Source: Pseudobutyrivibrio sp. OR37
GTDB lineage: Bacteria > Bacillota > Clostridia > Lachnospirales > Lachnospiraceae
Length of the DNA stretch: 48,440 bases
Direction: 5' to 3'
NCBI RefSeq assembly: GCF_900113655.1
Contig: NZ_FOQF01000028.1
Coordinates: forward strand, 1 to 48,440
Below are positions 1 to 8,463 of the stretch, one piece after another. The notes under the pieces are model-generated. The model did no database searches. It saw only the letters and a program-made list of their open reading frames with translations, and was not told the origin of the DNA. A program made the translations under genes and the position numbers. Position 1 is the stretch's first letter, and every line of letters starts with the position of its first letter.

Positions 1-165
1 TGGGCGGCCCTGATCAGGAGAGTATTTATCTCTGACTAAATCATAAATAAAAGACCAATCAATGGCTTTATCTATAATTCTGAGAAGATGATCTTGAGGA
101 ACCAAGTCATCAGTGCATACAAATTCAATCTGCTTTCTAGCCTTCTCATTTTGTTCTGTAATCAT
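1..165 (-). CDS. IS1182-family transposase, N-terminal fragment (runs off left edge)
   Basis: The reverse strand from an ATG at 165-163 is open to the window edge (55 codons). The peptide begins MITEQNEKARKQIEFV and continues with LVPQDHLLRIIDKAIDWSF and a segment ending in DQGRP. This is the N-terminal signature of IS1182/IS5-like transposases (the domain once called DUF772), which bind DNA before the DDE catalytic domain. A GGGG-type ribosome binding site lies 8 nt upstream and a TATAAT box lies further upstream (194-199, reverse strand). The catalytic part lies outside the window, so it cannot be told whether the element is intact. The family call is from memory of the motif, not from a search. 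Confidence 0.75.
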   Translation of the reverse strand, partial: MITEQNEKARKQIEFVCTDDLVPQDHLLRIIDKAIDWSFIYDLVRDKYSPDQGRP

Positions 166-267
166 TATTCTAACCCCTTGTTTTGATAGTATTATTATAC
201 CAAAAAAGTAACTAGAAAGCTTGTGAAATCAAGGCTTTCTAAGAATTTAGATAGTTTAAAAATGAAA

Positions 268-293
268 GAACTGGAGTCCACAGACTCCAGTTC
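268..293. repeat. Perfect 11-bp inverted repeat (hairpin)
   Basis: GAACTGGAGTC at 268-278 pairs perfectly with GACTCCAGTTC at 283-293 around a CACA loop. It lies between the transposase start and the next gene. It may be part of the left end of the IS element, or a terminator protecting it from outside transcription. No clear T-run follows on either strand. Confidence 0.6.
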
Positions 294-314
294 CTCCTTA
301 TAAAAAAAGAAAAG

Positions 315-335
315 GTCGCGGCGGAAAGCCGCGAC
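315..335. repeat. GC-rich hairpin
   Basis: GTCGCGGC (315-322) pairs with GCCGCGAC (328-335) around GGAAA. It sits 18 nt before a canonical terminator. It could belong to the IS end or to the 3' end of an older gene lost to the left. Its role is not resolved. Confidence 0.55.
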
Positions 336-352
336 ACTTTGTCTACACTCTG

Positions 353-383
353 AAATGCATCAGTTTTCTGATGCATTTTTTTT
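353..383 (+). terminator. Rho-independent terminator
   Basis: AAATGCATCAG (353-363), a TTTT loop and CTGATGCATTT (368-378) form an 11-bp stem whose 3' arm runs into an eight-T tract ending at 383. It would stop rightward transcription coming from the truncated region on the left and so insulates the lipoprotein operon that starts just after it. Confidence 0.8.
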
Positions 384-413
384 GTTTAAATAAGGGCGTT
401 TTTATGATATAAT
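382..413 (+). promoter_or_regulatory. Probable promoter of the Sel1/CapA lipoprotein operon
   Basis: TATAAT at 408-413 is preceded by TGA, an extended -10 element (TGn). A weak -35-like TTGTTT lies at 382-387 with a long 20-nt spacer, so the extended -10 probably carries most of the activity. The predicted start is about 30 nt before the ribosome binding site at 440-444. Confidence 0.55.
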
Positions 414-449
414 TTGCGCTGATGGACTTATGTGTCTACGGAGGATTTT

Positions 450-1670
450 ATGAAGCGTAATATTCAGTTATTTTTAATATTATGTACTTGTGCACTTGCT
501 ATGTCCGCTTGCGGAAAAAAGGACGAGGAAGTAGCAGAGGATGTTGTTGACACTACAGAACAGGTAGCCCTAGAGGATGTTGAAGTAGAGGATTACACAG
601 TTCTTAAATATAACGAGCTTGAAGTTTTAGCCTATGAAGGCGATACCGATGCCATGGTTATGCTAGGACGCATGCTAGAATATGGCGCAGATGATGTTAA
701 GCAGAGCTTCCCAGAAGCAATCTCCTGGTATCAGATGGCTTCCGATTCAGGTAATATTGATGGAACCTGTGCTCTTGGATATTTTTATCTTACAGGTTCT
801 GGTGTAGATAAAAATTTAGAAAAGGCTACAGAATTATTTGATACAGCTATCCAGGGTGGTTCAGTCAACGCCTATGTTGGCAAGGCCAGAGTTCAGCTGG
901 CTCTTTTAAAAGAAGAGGAATCAAACGAAGAAGAAAGCCTTACCGAATCAAAAAAGGATACAGCTTCTGATGAGGAAGAGCAGGTTATCCCAGAAGCTGA
1001 AATAGAAATCTACGATTTATTTTACAAGGCACAGATTGCCGGTGATGTAGATGGCGCTTATTATTTAGGCTATTCTTATGAAAACGGAATAGGAACAAAT
1101 GTTGATTATAAAAAGGCCTATGATTACTATTCACGTGCTGCTAAAACAAATAGCACAGATTTAGCTGATCAATATGCTAAAAATAAGGCTAATGTAGCAT
1201 TAGGTCTTCTTTATATAAAGGGTAATGGAGTTGAGGCCAACACTGAACAGGCTATTGAATATTTCACAGCCGCTTCGGACAATGGCTACGCTAAAGGTAG
1301 CTATTACCTGGGCCAGATTTATGAAAATGGTGTAGGTCTTGACAGAGATTATGAAAAAGCCATGGAGTACTATTTAATGGCAGCCGATTTAGATTACGCC
1401 CCTGCGCTTAATCAAATTGGTTACATGTACTATAATGGGTATGGTGTAGATGTTGATTTTGCATCTGCAGTATATTATCAAAAGCTTGCAGCTTTGCAGG
1501 GATATGCAATAGCTCAGGTTAATCTAGGTTTTCTTTATGAAAACGGATACGGGGTAGAGAGGAATTTGGAAACAGCTTTAGCGTACTACGAAATGGCTGC
1601 TGATTCTGGTTATGAAGGAGCGATGGAGGCTGTTGTCCGAGTAGAGGCACAGATTAATGAAGAAATGTAG
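450..1670 (+). CDS. Sel1-repeat lipoprotein
   Basis: A 406-aa protein. The start is placed at ATG 450, not the upstream GTG at 432, because a GGAGG lies just before it and it begins a lipoprotein signal peptide (MKRNIQLFLILCTCALAM, then SAC with the lipidated Cys). After a short acidic linker the rest is a series of Sel1-like/TPR-type repeats of about 36 residues. Typical elements are AMVMLGRMLEYG, ALGYFYLTGSGV, YYLGYSYENGIG, ALGLLYIKGNGV, YYLGQIYENGVG and VNLGFLYENGYG, with a Glu-rich linker near residues 155-185. Such solenoids bind protein partners, so an extracytoplasmic scaffold role is likely but no partner can be named. The stop codon overlaps the start of the next gene, so the two are probably translationally coupled. 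Confidence 0.85.
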   Translation: MKRNIQLFLILCTCALAMSACGKKDEEVAEDVVDTTEQVALEDVEVEDYTVLKYNELEVLAYEGDTDAMVMLGRMLEYGADDVKQSFPEAISWYQMASDSGNIDGTCALGYFYLTGSGVDKNLEKATELFDTAIQGGSVNAYVGKARVQLALLKEEESNEEESLTESKKDTASDEEEQVIPEAEIEIYDLFYKAQIAGDVDGAYYLGYSYENGIGTNVDYKKAYDYYSRAAKTNSTDLADQYAKNKANVALGLLYIKGNGVEANTEQAIEYFTAASDNGYAKGSYYLGQIYENGVGLDRDYEKAMEYYLMAADLDYAPALNQIGYMYYNGYGVDVDFASAVYYQKLAALQGYAIAQVNLGFLYENGYGVERNLETALAYYEMAADSGYEGAMEAVVRVEAQINEEM

Positions 1671-3036
1671 CATACACTTTTTAGGAGTTTGCGTTATCAT
1701 CTCTTTATTTACCAGTTGTGGTAAAAGCACTACTGAGTTAGATACTGTTAAACTTACCAAGGACGAACCGCAGAAGATAGAAATAGTTGATTTATCTGAT
1801 GCATGGGACACTATTTTAAATAGCAGTACCATTGAATTTATAGGAGGTCATCCTATAGATGAATCATTCCTGGGTATGGTTACGGCAGATTACGGAGAGG
1901 ATGTTATTGAAGAAATTGCCAGTTATGCAAATTATGACACGGCAGATATTTGGTATCAGCTTACAGGCAAGAGCATTCATGTGCTCTGGTATGAATATTG
2001 TAATATGACAGGTCTTCAATCCTATGAATATGAAAAGACCTATGTTACAGATAAAGAATCAGAGGGCGATATAGTTATTGATTTTACAGGGGATGTTTCT
2101 TTTGCAGATGGTATTGCCACTACTGATTTCATGGATCATCAAATGAATGGTTTATATGATTGCTTTTCACAGGATTTACTTGATGAAATGCAATCCGCCG
2201 ATATTTTGATGATAAACAATGAATTTACTTATACCACAAGAGGAACACCACTTGCTGGTAAGGCCTACACCTTTAGAGGAAATCCTAGCAGGGTTTCACT
2301 AATGAAGGATTTAGGAGCTGATGTAGTCAGTGTAGCCAACAATCACGTTTATGATTATGACGAGATTGGGCTTTTAGATACACTCAATACACTTTCCCAG
2401 GCACAAATGCCTTATGTAGGTGCTGGAGTAAATTTAGAGGATGCAAAAAAGCCTGTTTACTTTATAGTAGGTGGCAGAAAGATTGCTATAGTAGCTGCCA
2501 CTCAAATAGAGCGAACACTTAACTATACAAAAGAAGCAACGGGAGTTTCCCCAGGAGTGTTAAAATGCCTTCATCCAGAGGTCTTCTGTCAGGTAATCAA
2601 GGAGGCTAAGGCTAATGCAGATTATGTAATAGTTTTTCCGCATTGGGGCACCGAAGGCAACGCCAATTATGGTGGCGATCAGGTGGCACTTGCAAGAGCT
2701 TTTGTGGAAGCAGGAGCAGACGCAATCATTGGTGGTCACACCCACTGCTTACAAACCGTTGAATATATGGATGATGTGCCTGTTTTCTACAGCTTGGGCA
2801 ATTATTGGTTTTCAACCACAGGCAATATGCCGGCAGCCTATAACACAGGTCTGGCACAGATTCACATTACAGAGGAAGGAAATATCGAATCATATTTCAT
2901 TCCTTGCAAATTTGACGCTGGTGTAACCAGCAAGCTTAGTTCAGAAGATATAGCATATAGCAATATCATAGATAGCCTTAATGGCATGTCAAAGACAGCC
3001 CATATTGATGAAATGGGTCGTATTAGTAAAAAATAA
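1657..3036 (+). CDS. CapA-family lipoprotein (poly-gamma-glutamate capsule-type metallophosphatase fold)
   Basis: A 459-aa protein whose ATG overlaps the previous gene by 14 bp. It starts with a lipoprotein signal (MKKCSIHFLGVCVIISLF, then TSC). After about 130 residues of unassigned sequence comes a PGA_cap/CapA domain with the expected metal-site motifs in order: DFTGDVSFA, NNEFTYT, VANNHVYDYDE, FPHWGTEGN and GGHTHCLQ. Family members are calcineurin-like enzymes. Some take part in poly-gamma-glutamate export or anchoring, but most have no defined substrate. No capB/capC genes are nearby, so a capsule role is not supported here. The pairing with a Sel1 lipoprotein suggests a joint surface function. 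Confidence 0.85.
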   Translation: MKKCSIHFLGVCVIISLFTSCGKSTTELDTVKLTKDEPQKIEIVDLSDAWDTILNSSTIEFIGGHPIDESFLGMVTADYGEDVIEEIASYANYDTADIWYQLTGKSIHVLWYEYCNMTGLQSYEYEKTYVTDKESEGDIVIDFTGDVSFADGIATTDFMDHQMNGLYDCFSQDLLDEMQSADILMINNEFTYTTRGTPLAGKAYTFRGNPSRVSLMKDLGADVVSVANNHVYDYDEIGLLDTLNTLSQAQMPYVGAGVNLEDAKKPVYFIVGGRKIAIVAATQIERTLNYTKEATGVSPGVLKCLHPEVFCQVIKEAKANADYVIVFPHWGTEGNANYGGDQVALARAFVEAGADAIIGGHTHCLQTVEYMDDVPVFYSLGNYWFSTTGNMPAAYNTGLAQIHITEEGNIESYFIPCKFDAGVTSKLSSEDIAYSNIIDSLNGMSKTAHIDEMGRISKK

Positions 3037-3075
3037 ATAGTTTTCTAGCTTAGCTAGATATAAGGAGGAATTTCT

Positions 3076-4620
3076 ATGAGTAAGAAACCTGTAGTACTTA
3101 TGGTTCTTGATGGATATGGTCTTAACGACAATCCAAAGGGAAATGCTATCGCAATGGCAAAAACACCTGTTATGGACAAGCTTATGGCTGAATGCCCTTA
3201 TGTGGCAGGACAAGCTTCAGGCATGTTCGTTGGACTTCCTGATGGTCAGATGGGTAACTCAGAAGTTGGACATATGAATATCGGCGCTGGCCGCATTATC
3301 TACCAGGATTTAACACGTATCACAAAGGCTATCAACGATGGCGAGTTCTTCGAGAACAAGGTTTTACTTGAAGCTATCGAAAATGCTAAAAAGACTGGCG
3401 GAGACATTCACCTTTGGGGTCTTCTTTCAGACGGTGGTGTACACAGCCACATCGAGCACCTTTACGGAATGCTTGAAATGTGCAAGAAGAACGGCCTTTC
3501 AAATGTATTCGTTCATGCTTTCCTTGATGGACGTGATACTCCACCAGCATCTGGTAAGGATTTCTTAGCAACACTTCAGTCTAAGATGGATGAAATCGGA
3601 GTTGGTGCAATCGCATCTATTTCTGGTCGTTACTACGCTATGGACCGTGATAACAACTGGGACCGTGTTGAGAAAGCTTACAATTCCTTAGTTAAGGGCG
3701 AAGGCGTTCTTGCAACTTCTGTACAGGATGCTATGCAGGCTTCTTATGATGATGGAGTTACTGATGAGTTCGTTCTTCCAACAGTTATCACTGATTCAGA
3801 AGGCAAGCCACTTTCACTTGTAAAGAATGGCGACTCAGTTGTATTCTTTAACTTCCGTCCAGACCGTGCTCGTGAAATTACTAGAGCTTTCTGTGATGAC
3901 AAGTTCACAGGATTCGATAGAGAATTCCTTGATTTATATTACGCTTGCTTCAAGGATTATGATGAGACAATCCCTAACAAGCACATCGCTTTCGAAAAAG
4001 AGAGCATTACAAATACATTCGGCGAGTTCTTAGCTAACAATGGTAAGAAGCAGTTAAGACTTGCAGAAACTGAAAAATACGCACACGTTACATTCTTCTT
4101 CAACGGTGGTGTTGAGGAGCCTAATAAGGATGAAGAAAGAATCCTTGTTAACTCACCAAAGGATGTAGCTACATATGACCTTAAGCCTGAGATGTCAGCT
4201 CCAGAGGTTGGCAAGAATCTTGTAGAGGCTATCAAGTCTGATAAGTACGATGTTATCGTTATTAACTTCGCAAACCCAGACATGGTTGGTCATACTGGCG
4301 TCATAGAAGCAGCTGTTGCAGCTGTAGAGCGTGTTGACTCACTTGTAGGAGAGGCCGTAGAGGCAGTTAAGGAGATGGACGGAGCATTGTTCATCTGTGC
4401 TGACCACGGTAATGCTGAGAAGATGATTGATTATGAGACAGGAGAGCCACACACAGCTCACACAACAAATCCTGTTCCATTTATCTTAGTTAACTACGAT
4501 AGTGACTATACCCTTAGAGAGGGCGGAGCTCTTTGTGATATCGCTCCTACACTTATCGAGATCATGGGTCTTGAGCAGCCAAAGGAGATGACTGGTAAGT
4601 CATTATTGATTAAGAAATAA
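3076..4620 (+). CDS. gpmI: 2,3-bisphosphoglycerate-independent phosphoglycerate mutase
   Basis: A 514-aa protein of full family length, preceded by AAGGAGG. It interconverts 3- and 2-phosphoglycerate in glycolysis and gluconeogenesis in the cytoplasm, using two metal ions (typically Mn). Visible signatures are VLDGYG with metal ligand Asp12, GNSEVGHMNIGAGR with the phosphorylated Ser62, DGRDTPP, SGRYYAMDRDNNWDR, FNFRPDRARE, and the C-terminal metal motif ICADHGNAEKM followed by HTAHTTNPVPF. It is read in the same direction as the purine genes downstream, 52 nt away, without an obvious terminator between them. It also supplies the 3-phosphoglycerate branch that feeds serine/glycine and hence purines, though co-regulation is only inferred. 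Confidence 0.97.
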   Translation: MSKKPVVLMVLDGYGLNDNPKGNAIAMAKTPVMDKLMAECPYVAGQASGMFVGLPDGQMGNSEVGHMNIGAGRIIYQDLTRITKAINDGEFFENKVLLEAIENAKKTGGDIHLWGLLSDGGVHSHIEHLYGMLEMCKKNGLSNVFVHAFLDGRDTPPASGKDFLATLQSKMDEIGVGAIASISGRYYAMDRDNNWDRVEKAYNSLVKGEGVLATSVQDAMQASYDDGVTDEFVLPTVITDSEGKPLSLVKNGDSVVFFNFRPDRAREITRAFCDDKFTGFDREFLDLYYACFKDYDETIPNKHIAFEKESITNTFGEFLANNGKKQLRLAETEKYAHVTFFFNGGVEEPNKDEERILVNSPKDVATYDLKPEMSAPEVGKNLVEAIKSDKYDVIVINFANPDMVGHTGVIEAAVAAVERVDSLVGEAVEAVKEMDGALFICADHGNAEKMIDYETGEPHTAHTTNPVPFILVNYDSDYTLREGGALCDIAPTLIEIMGLEQPKEMTGKSLLIKK

Positions 4621-4672
4621 GTAGCATTGCTATTTATATAAAACTAAATAAATAAAAAGAGAGGATTTGATT

Positions 4673-5539
4673 ATGAAACCAATTAAAGAAGGAAAAGTAA
4701 GAGAAGTATACGATAATGGAGATAGCATTATCATGGTGGCAACAGATCGTATATCTGCATTCGATGTTATCCTGAAAAACAAGATAGTAAACAAGGGTGC
4801 AGTGCTTACCCAGATGTCTAAGTTCTGGTTTGAACTGACAAAAGACATCGTTCCAAATCACATGCTTTCAACAGATGTAAAAGATATGCCAGAGTTCTTC
4901 CAAAACGAAGAATACACAGGCAAGTCAATGATGTGCAAGAAGCTCACAATGCTTCCAATCGAGTGCATCGTTAGAGGTTACATCACAGGTTCTGGCTGGG
5001 CCAGCTACAAGGAAAACGGTACAGTTTGTGGTATCAAGCTTCCAGCAGGGCTTAAGGAATCAGATAAATTACCTGAACCTATTTACACTCCTTCTACTAA
5101 AGCAGAAATTGGTGATCATGATGAAAACATCTCTTTTGAGCGTTCCATAGAAGTTCTTGAAAAGGAATTTCCAGGTCACGGCGAAGAGTACGCTAAGGCT
5201 CTTCGTGACAATACTATTGCTCTTTATAAAAAATGTGCTGACTATGCTCTTACAAAGGGCATCATCATTGCAGATACAAAGTTCGAGTTTGGTCTTGATG
5301 AGGATGGCAATATCGTACTTGCAGACGAAATGCTTACTCCAGATAGCTCACGCTTCTGGCCACTAGAGGGTTATGAGGCAGGACATGGTCAGCCATCATT
5401 TGATAAGCAGTTTGTACGTGATTGGCTTAAGGCTAATCCAGATTCTGATTACCTCCTTCCACAGGATGTTATCGATAAGACAATCGCAAAGTACTTGGAA
5501 GCATATAAGCTACTTACTGGTAAAGAGTTAGAAGTTTAG
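4673..5539 (+). CDS. purC: Phosphoribosylaminoimidazole-succinocarboxamide synthase (SAICAR synthetase)
   Basis: A 288-aa enzyme. ATG 4673 is preferred to the in-frame TTG at 4667 because AGAGAGG lies about 8 nt upstream of the ATG. It joins CAIR and aspartate with ATP in purine synthesis. Motifs seen are EGKVREVYDNGDSI (nucleotide-binding loop), ATDRISAFD, LPIECIVRGYITGSGW, DTKFEFGLD and LADEMLTPDSSRFWP, covering the two SAICAR synthetase signatures. The length fits the longer bacterial/yeast-like form (about 290-300 aa) more than the 240-aa Bacillus type. It is followed after 8 nt by purF. Confidence 0.96.
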   Translation: MKPIKEGKVREVYDNGDSIIMVATDRISAFDVILKNKIVNKGAVLTQMSKFWFELTKDIVPNHMLSTDVKDMPEFFQNEEYTGKSMMCKKLTMLPIECIVRGYITGSGWASYKENGTVCGIKLPAGLKESDKLPEPIYTPSTKAEIGDHDENISFERSIEVLEKEFPGHGEEYAKALRDNTIALYKKCADYALTKGIIIADTKFEFGLDEDGNIVLADEMLTPDSSRFWPLEGYEAGHGQPSFDKQFVRDWLKANPDSDYLLPQDVIDKTIAKYLEAYKLLTGKELEV

Positions 5540-5547
5540 GAGATTTT

Positions 5548-6993
5548 ATGACAGATTTAAGACACAAGGACATGCCATGGGACGATTTGCATGAGGAGTG
5601 CGGCGTCTTTGCCATGTATGATTTTGACGGTGGAGATGTTGCCTCCTCAATTTATTATGGCCTTTTTGCCTTACAGCACAGAGGACAGGAAAGTTGTGGT
5701 ATAGCAGTATCTGACACTAACGGACCAAAAAGAAATTATGCCTTAAATAAGGGGATGGGGCTTGTAAATGAGGTTTTTGACCAGGATATCTTAGAAGGTA
5801 TGCATGGTGATATCGGTGTAGGACACACCAGATATTCCACAGCTGGCTCATCTACAAGGGAAAATGCTCAGCCACTTGTTATTTCCTACTTAAAGGGAAT
5901 TCTTGGAATGGCTCACAACGGAAATCTTATCAATGCCGAGGAGCTTCGTGATGAGCTGTCACGCACTGGCGCCATTTTCCAAACTACCATAGATTCAGAA
6001 ACTATTGCATATCTGATTGCAAGAGAGCGATTAAACAGCGCCACAGTTGAGGAAGCAGTTGTTAGAGCCTGCGATAAGATAAAGGGTGCATATTCGCTTG
6101 TTGTTATGAGTCCAAGAAAGCTTATTGCAGTTCGTGATCCACAGGGCTTTAGACCTCTTTGCATCGGAAAAAGAGACAATGCCTACGTGGTTGCCTCAGA
6201 AACCTGCGCCTTAGACACTATTGGTGCTGAATACATCAGAGATGTAGAACCAGGAGAGATGATTACAATCTCACCTGAGTTTGGTATCAAATCTGACAAA
6301 AGCAGATGCGTAGACAAGAGCAAGCATGGACGTTGTATTTTTGAATATATTTATTTTGCCAGACCAGACAGTATCATTGATGGACAGTCAGTATACGAGT
6401 CACGTATTAGAGCAGGGCGATTCTTAGCTCAGGATTCTCCAGTAGATGCTGATTTAGTAGTTGGTGTTCCAGAATCGGGTAACGCTGCCGCTCAGGGATA
6501 TTCCTTGGAATCAGGCATTCCATACGGAACAGCATTTGTAAAAAACAGCTATGTTGGTCGTACCTTCATCAAGCCAAAGCAAGCTAGCAGACAGTCATCT
6601 GTTCAGGTAAAGCTAAATGCATTACGCGAGGTAGTCAAAGGAAAGCGAATCATAATGATTGATGATTCCATCGTCCGAGGCACAACATCTGATCGCATTG
6701 TTAAAATGCTCCGTGATGCAGGAGCCACAGAGGTTCACGTACGTATATCATCGCCACCATTCTTATGGCCATGCTATTTCGGTACAGATGTGCCATGTCG
6801 TGAGCAACTAATCGCATACAATCACTCCGTTGAGGAAATCAAAGATATTATCGGAGCTGATTCGTTAGCATACCTTGATTTCAAGCGTTTACCTCAGATG
6901 GTAGATGGCCTTGAAATCTGCCATGGATGCTTCGATGGCACTTACCCTATGGCCCCACCAGAAGGCGACATCCGAGGCGAATACGAAAAGTAA
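5548..6993 (+). CDS. purF: Amidophosphoribosyltransferase (glutamine PRPP amidotransferase)
   Basis: A 481-aa enzyme that catalyses the first committed step of purine synthesis (PRPP plus glutamine to phosphoribosylamine). A 17-residue propeptide ends before Cys18 (HEECGVFA), the expected N-terminal nucleophile of the class II glutaminase domain. LQHRGQESCGIAV, HTRYSTAG and MAHNGNLINA follow. The C-terminal half has the phosphoribosyltransferase motif IIMIDDSIVRGTTSDR. Cysteines in GRCIFEYIYFARPDS, WPCYFGTDVPC and EICHGCFDG match the positions that hold a 4Fe-4S cluster in the Bacillus-type enzyme, so an oxygen-sensitive Fe-S form is inferred. It sits between purC and purB with 8- and 10-nt gaps. 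Confidence 0.97.
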   Translation: MTDLRHKDMPWDDLHEECGVFAMYDFDGGDVASSIYYGLFALQHRGQESCGIAVSDTNGPKRNYALNKGMGLVNEVFDQDILEGMHGDIGVGHTRYSTAGSSTRENAQPLVISYLKGILGMAHNGNLINAEELRDELSRTGAIFQTTIDSETIAYLIARERLNSATVEEAVVRACDKIKGAYSLVVMSPRKLIAVRDPQGFRPLCIGKRDNAYVVASETCALDTIGAEYIRDVEPGEMITISPEFGIKSDKSRCVDKSKHGRCIFEYIYFARPDSIIDGQSVYESRIRAGRFLAQDSPVDADLVVGVPESGNAAAQGYSLESGIPYGTAFVKNSYVGRTFIKPKQASRQSSVQVKLNALREVVKGKRIIMIDDSIVRGTTSDRIVKMLRDAGATEVHVRISSPPFLWPCYFGTDVPCREQLIAYNHSVEEIKDIIGADSLAYLDFKRLPQMVDGLEICHGCFDGTYPMAPPEGDIRGEYEK

Positions 6994-7003
6994 GGAGAAT
7001 AAT

Positions 7004-8455
7004 ATGAGTACAGATAGATACACTAGCCCACTTTCAGAGAGATATGCAAGCAAGGAGATGCAGTACATCTTCAGTCAGGATAAGAAGTTTTCGACATGGC
7101 GTAGATTATGGATTGCCCTTGCTGAGACCGAGATGGAGCTTGGTCTTTCACAGGATGGAAAGCCAGTAATCACTCAGGATATGATTGACGAAATGAAGCA
7201 GCACATTGAAGACATCAACTATGATGTGGCTGTAGCCCGTGAGAAGGAAGTTAGACATGATGTAATGAGCCATGTATATGCGTATGGTAAGCAGTGTCCA
7301 AAGGCTGCAGGTATTATTCACCTTGGTGCAACCAGCTGCTACGTTGGTGATAATACAGATATTATTATCATGCGTGACGCACTTCTTCTAATCAGAAAGA
7401 AGCTTGTTAATGTTATTGCAGAGCTTGCGAACTTTGCAGACAAATATAAGAATCAGCCAACACTTGCATTTACACATTTCCAGCCAGCACAGCCTACTAC
7501 AGTAGGTAAGCGTGCAACACTTTGGCTTAACGAATTCGTTATGGACCTTGAGGACCTTGACTATGTTCTTTCTACTCTTAAGCTTTTAGGTTCTAAGGGT
7601 ACTACAGGTACACAGGCAAGCTTCCTTGAGCTTTTCAACGGTGACCATGACACAATCGACAAGATTGACCCAATGATTGCAGAAAAGATGGGCTTTAAAG
7701 CTTGCTATCCAGTTTCTGGTCAGACATATTCAAGAAAGGTTGATACAAGAGTTTGTAACATCCTTGCAGGTATTGCAGCATCAGCTCATAAAATGTCAAA
7801 CGATATCAGATTACTTCAGCATCTTAAGGAAGTTGAGGAGCCATTCGAGAAGAGCCAGATTGGTTCATCAGCTATGGCTTACAAGCGCAATCCTATGAGA
7901 TCTGAGCGTATTGCATCACTTTCTCGTTATGTTATGATTGATGCTCTCAACCCAGCTATCACATCAGCTACTCAGTGGTTCGAGCGCACTCTTGACGATT
8001 CAGCTAACAAGCGTCTTTCTATCGCAGAAGGCTTCTTAGCAACAGATGGTGTCCTTGACCTTTGCTTAAATGTTGTTGATGGTCTTGTTGTTTACGATAA
8101 GGTTATTACAAAGCGCCTTATGTCTGAACTTCCATTTATGGCTACAGAAAACATCATGATGGATGCTGTAAAGCTTGGTGGAAACAGACAGGAGCTTCAC
8201 GAAAAGATTCGTACACTTTCTATGGAGGCAGGTAAGAACGTTAAGGTAGAAGGTAAGGAGAACAATCTTCTTGAGCTTATAGCTGCAGATGACCAGTTTC
8301 CAATGGGACTTGAGGAGCTTGAAGCTACTATGGAGCCTAGCCGCTATGTAGGACGTAGCCCACGTCAGGTAGAGGTTTACCTACGTGACGTGATTAACCC
8401 AATCCTAGAAGAGAATAAAGATATCTTAGGCGTAAAAGCAGAAATAAATGTCTAA
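7004..8455 (+). CDS. purB: Adenylosuccinate lyase
   Basis: A 483-aa enzyme. ATG 7004 is chosen because GGAG precedes it and MSTDRYTSPLSERYAS is a typical start; the longer in-frame reading would overlap purF by about 90 nt. It removes fumarate from SAICAR and from adenylosuccinate, so it acts right after PurC and again in AMP synthesis. The fumarase/aspartase signature GSSAMAYKRNPMRSE lies around residue 287, and HLGATSCYVGDNTD and FTHFQPAQPTTVGKR are also present. It is the last gene of the purC-purF-purB run and ends 8 nt before the convergent prenyltransferase gene. Confidence 0.96.
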   Translation: MSTDRYTSPLSERYASKEMQYIFSQDKKFSTWRRLWIALAETEMELGLSQDGKPVITQDMIDEMKQHIEDINYDVAVAREKEVRHDVMSHVYAYGKQCPKAAGIIHLGATSCYVGDNTDIIIMRDALLLIRKKLVNVIAELANFADKYKNQPTLAFTHFQPAQPTTVGKRATLWLNEFVMDLEDLDYVLSTLKLLGSKGTTGTQASFLELFNGDHDTIDKIDPMIAEKMGFKACYPVSGQTYSRKVDTRVCNILAGIAASAHKMSNDIRLLQHLKEVEEPFEKSQIGSSAMAYKRNPMRSERIASLSRYVMIDALNPAITSATQWFERTLDDSANKRLSIAEGFLATDGVLDLCLNVVDGLVVYDKVITKRLMSELPFMATENIMMDAVKLGGNRQELHEKIRTLSMEAGKNVKVEGKENNLLELIAADDQFPMGLEELEATMEPSRYVGRSPRQVEVYLRDVINPILEENKDILGVKAEINV

Positions 8456-8463
8456 ATACTGTC

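Noticed and set aside
4621-4672. Purine riboswitch before purC
   Set aside because: The gap is only 52 nt and AT-rich, too short for an aptamer.
6905-7003. Extended N-terminus for purB
   Set aside because: It would overlap purF by about 90 nt, and a clear GGAG plus ATG exists at 7004 with the normal family start.
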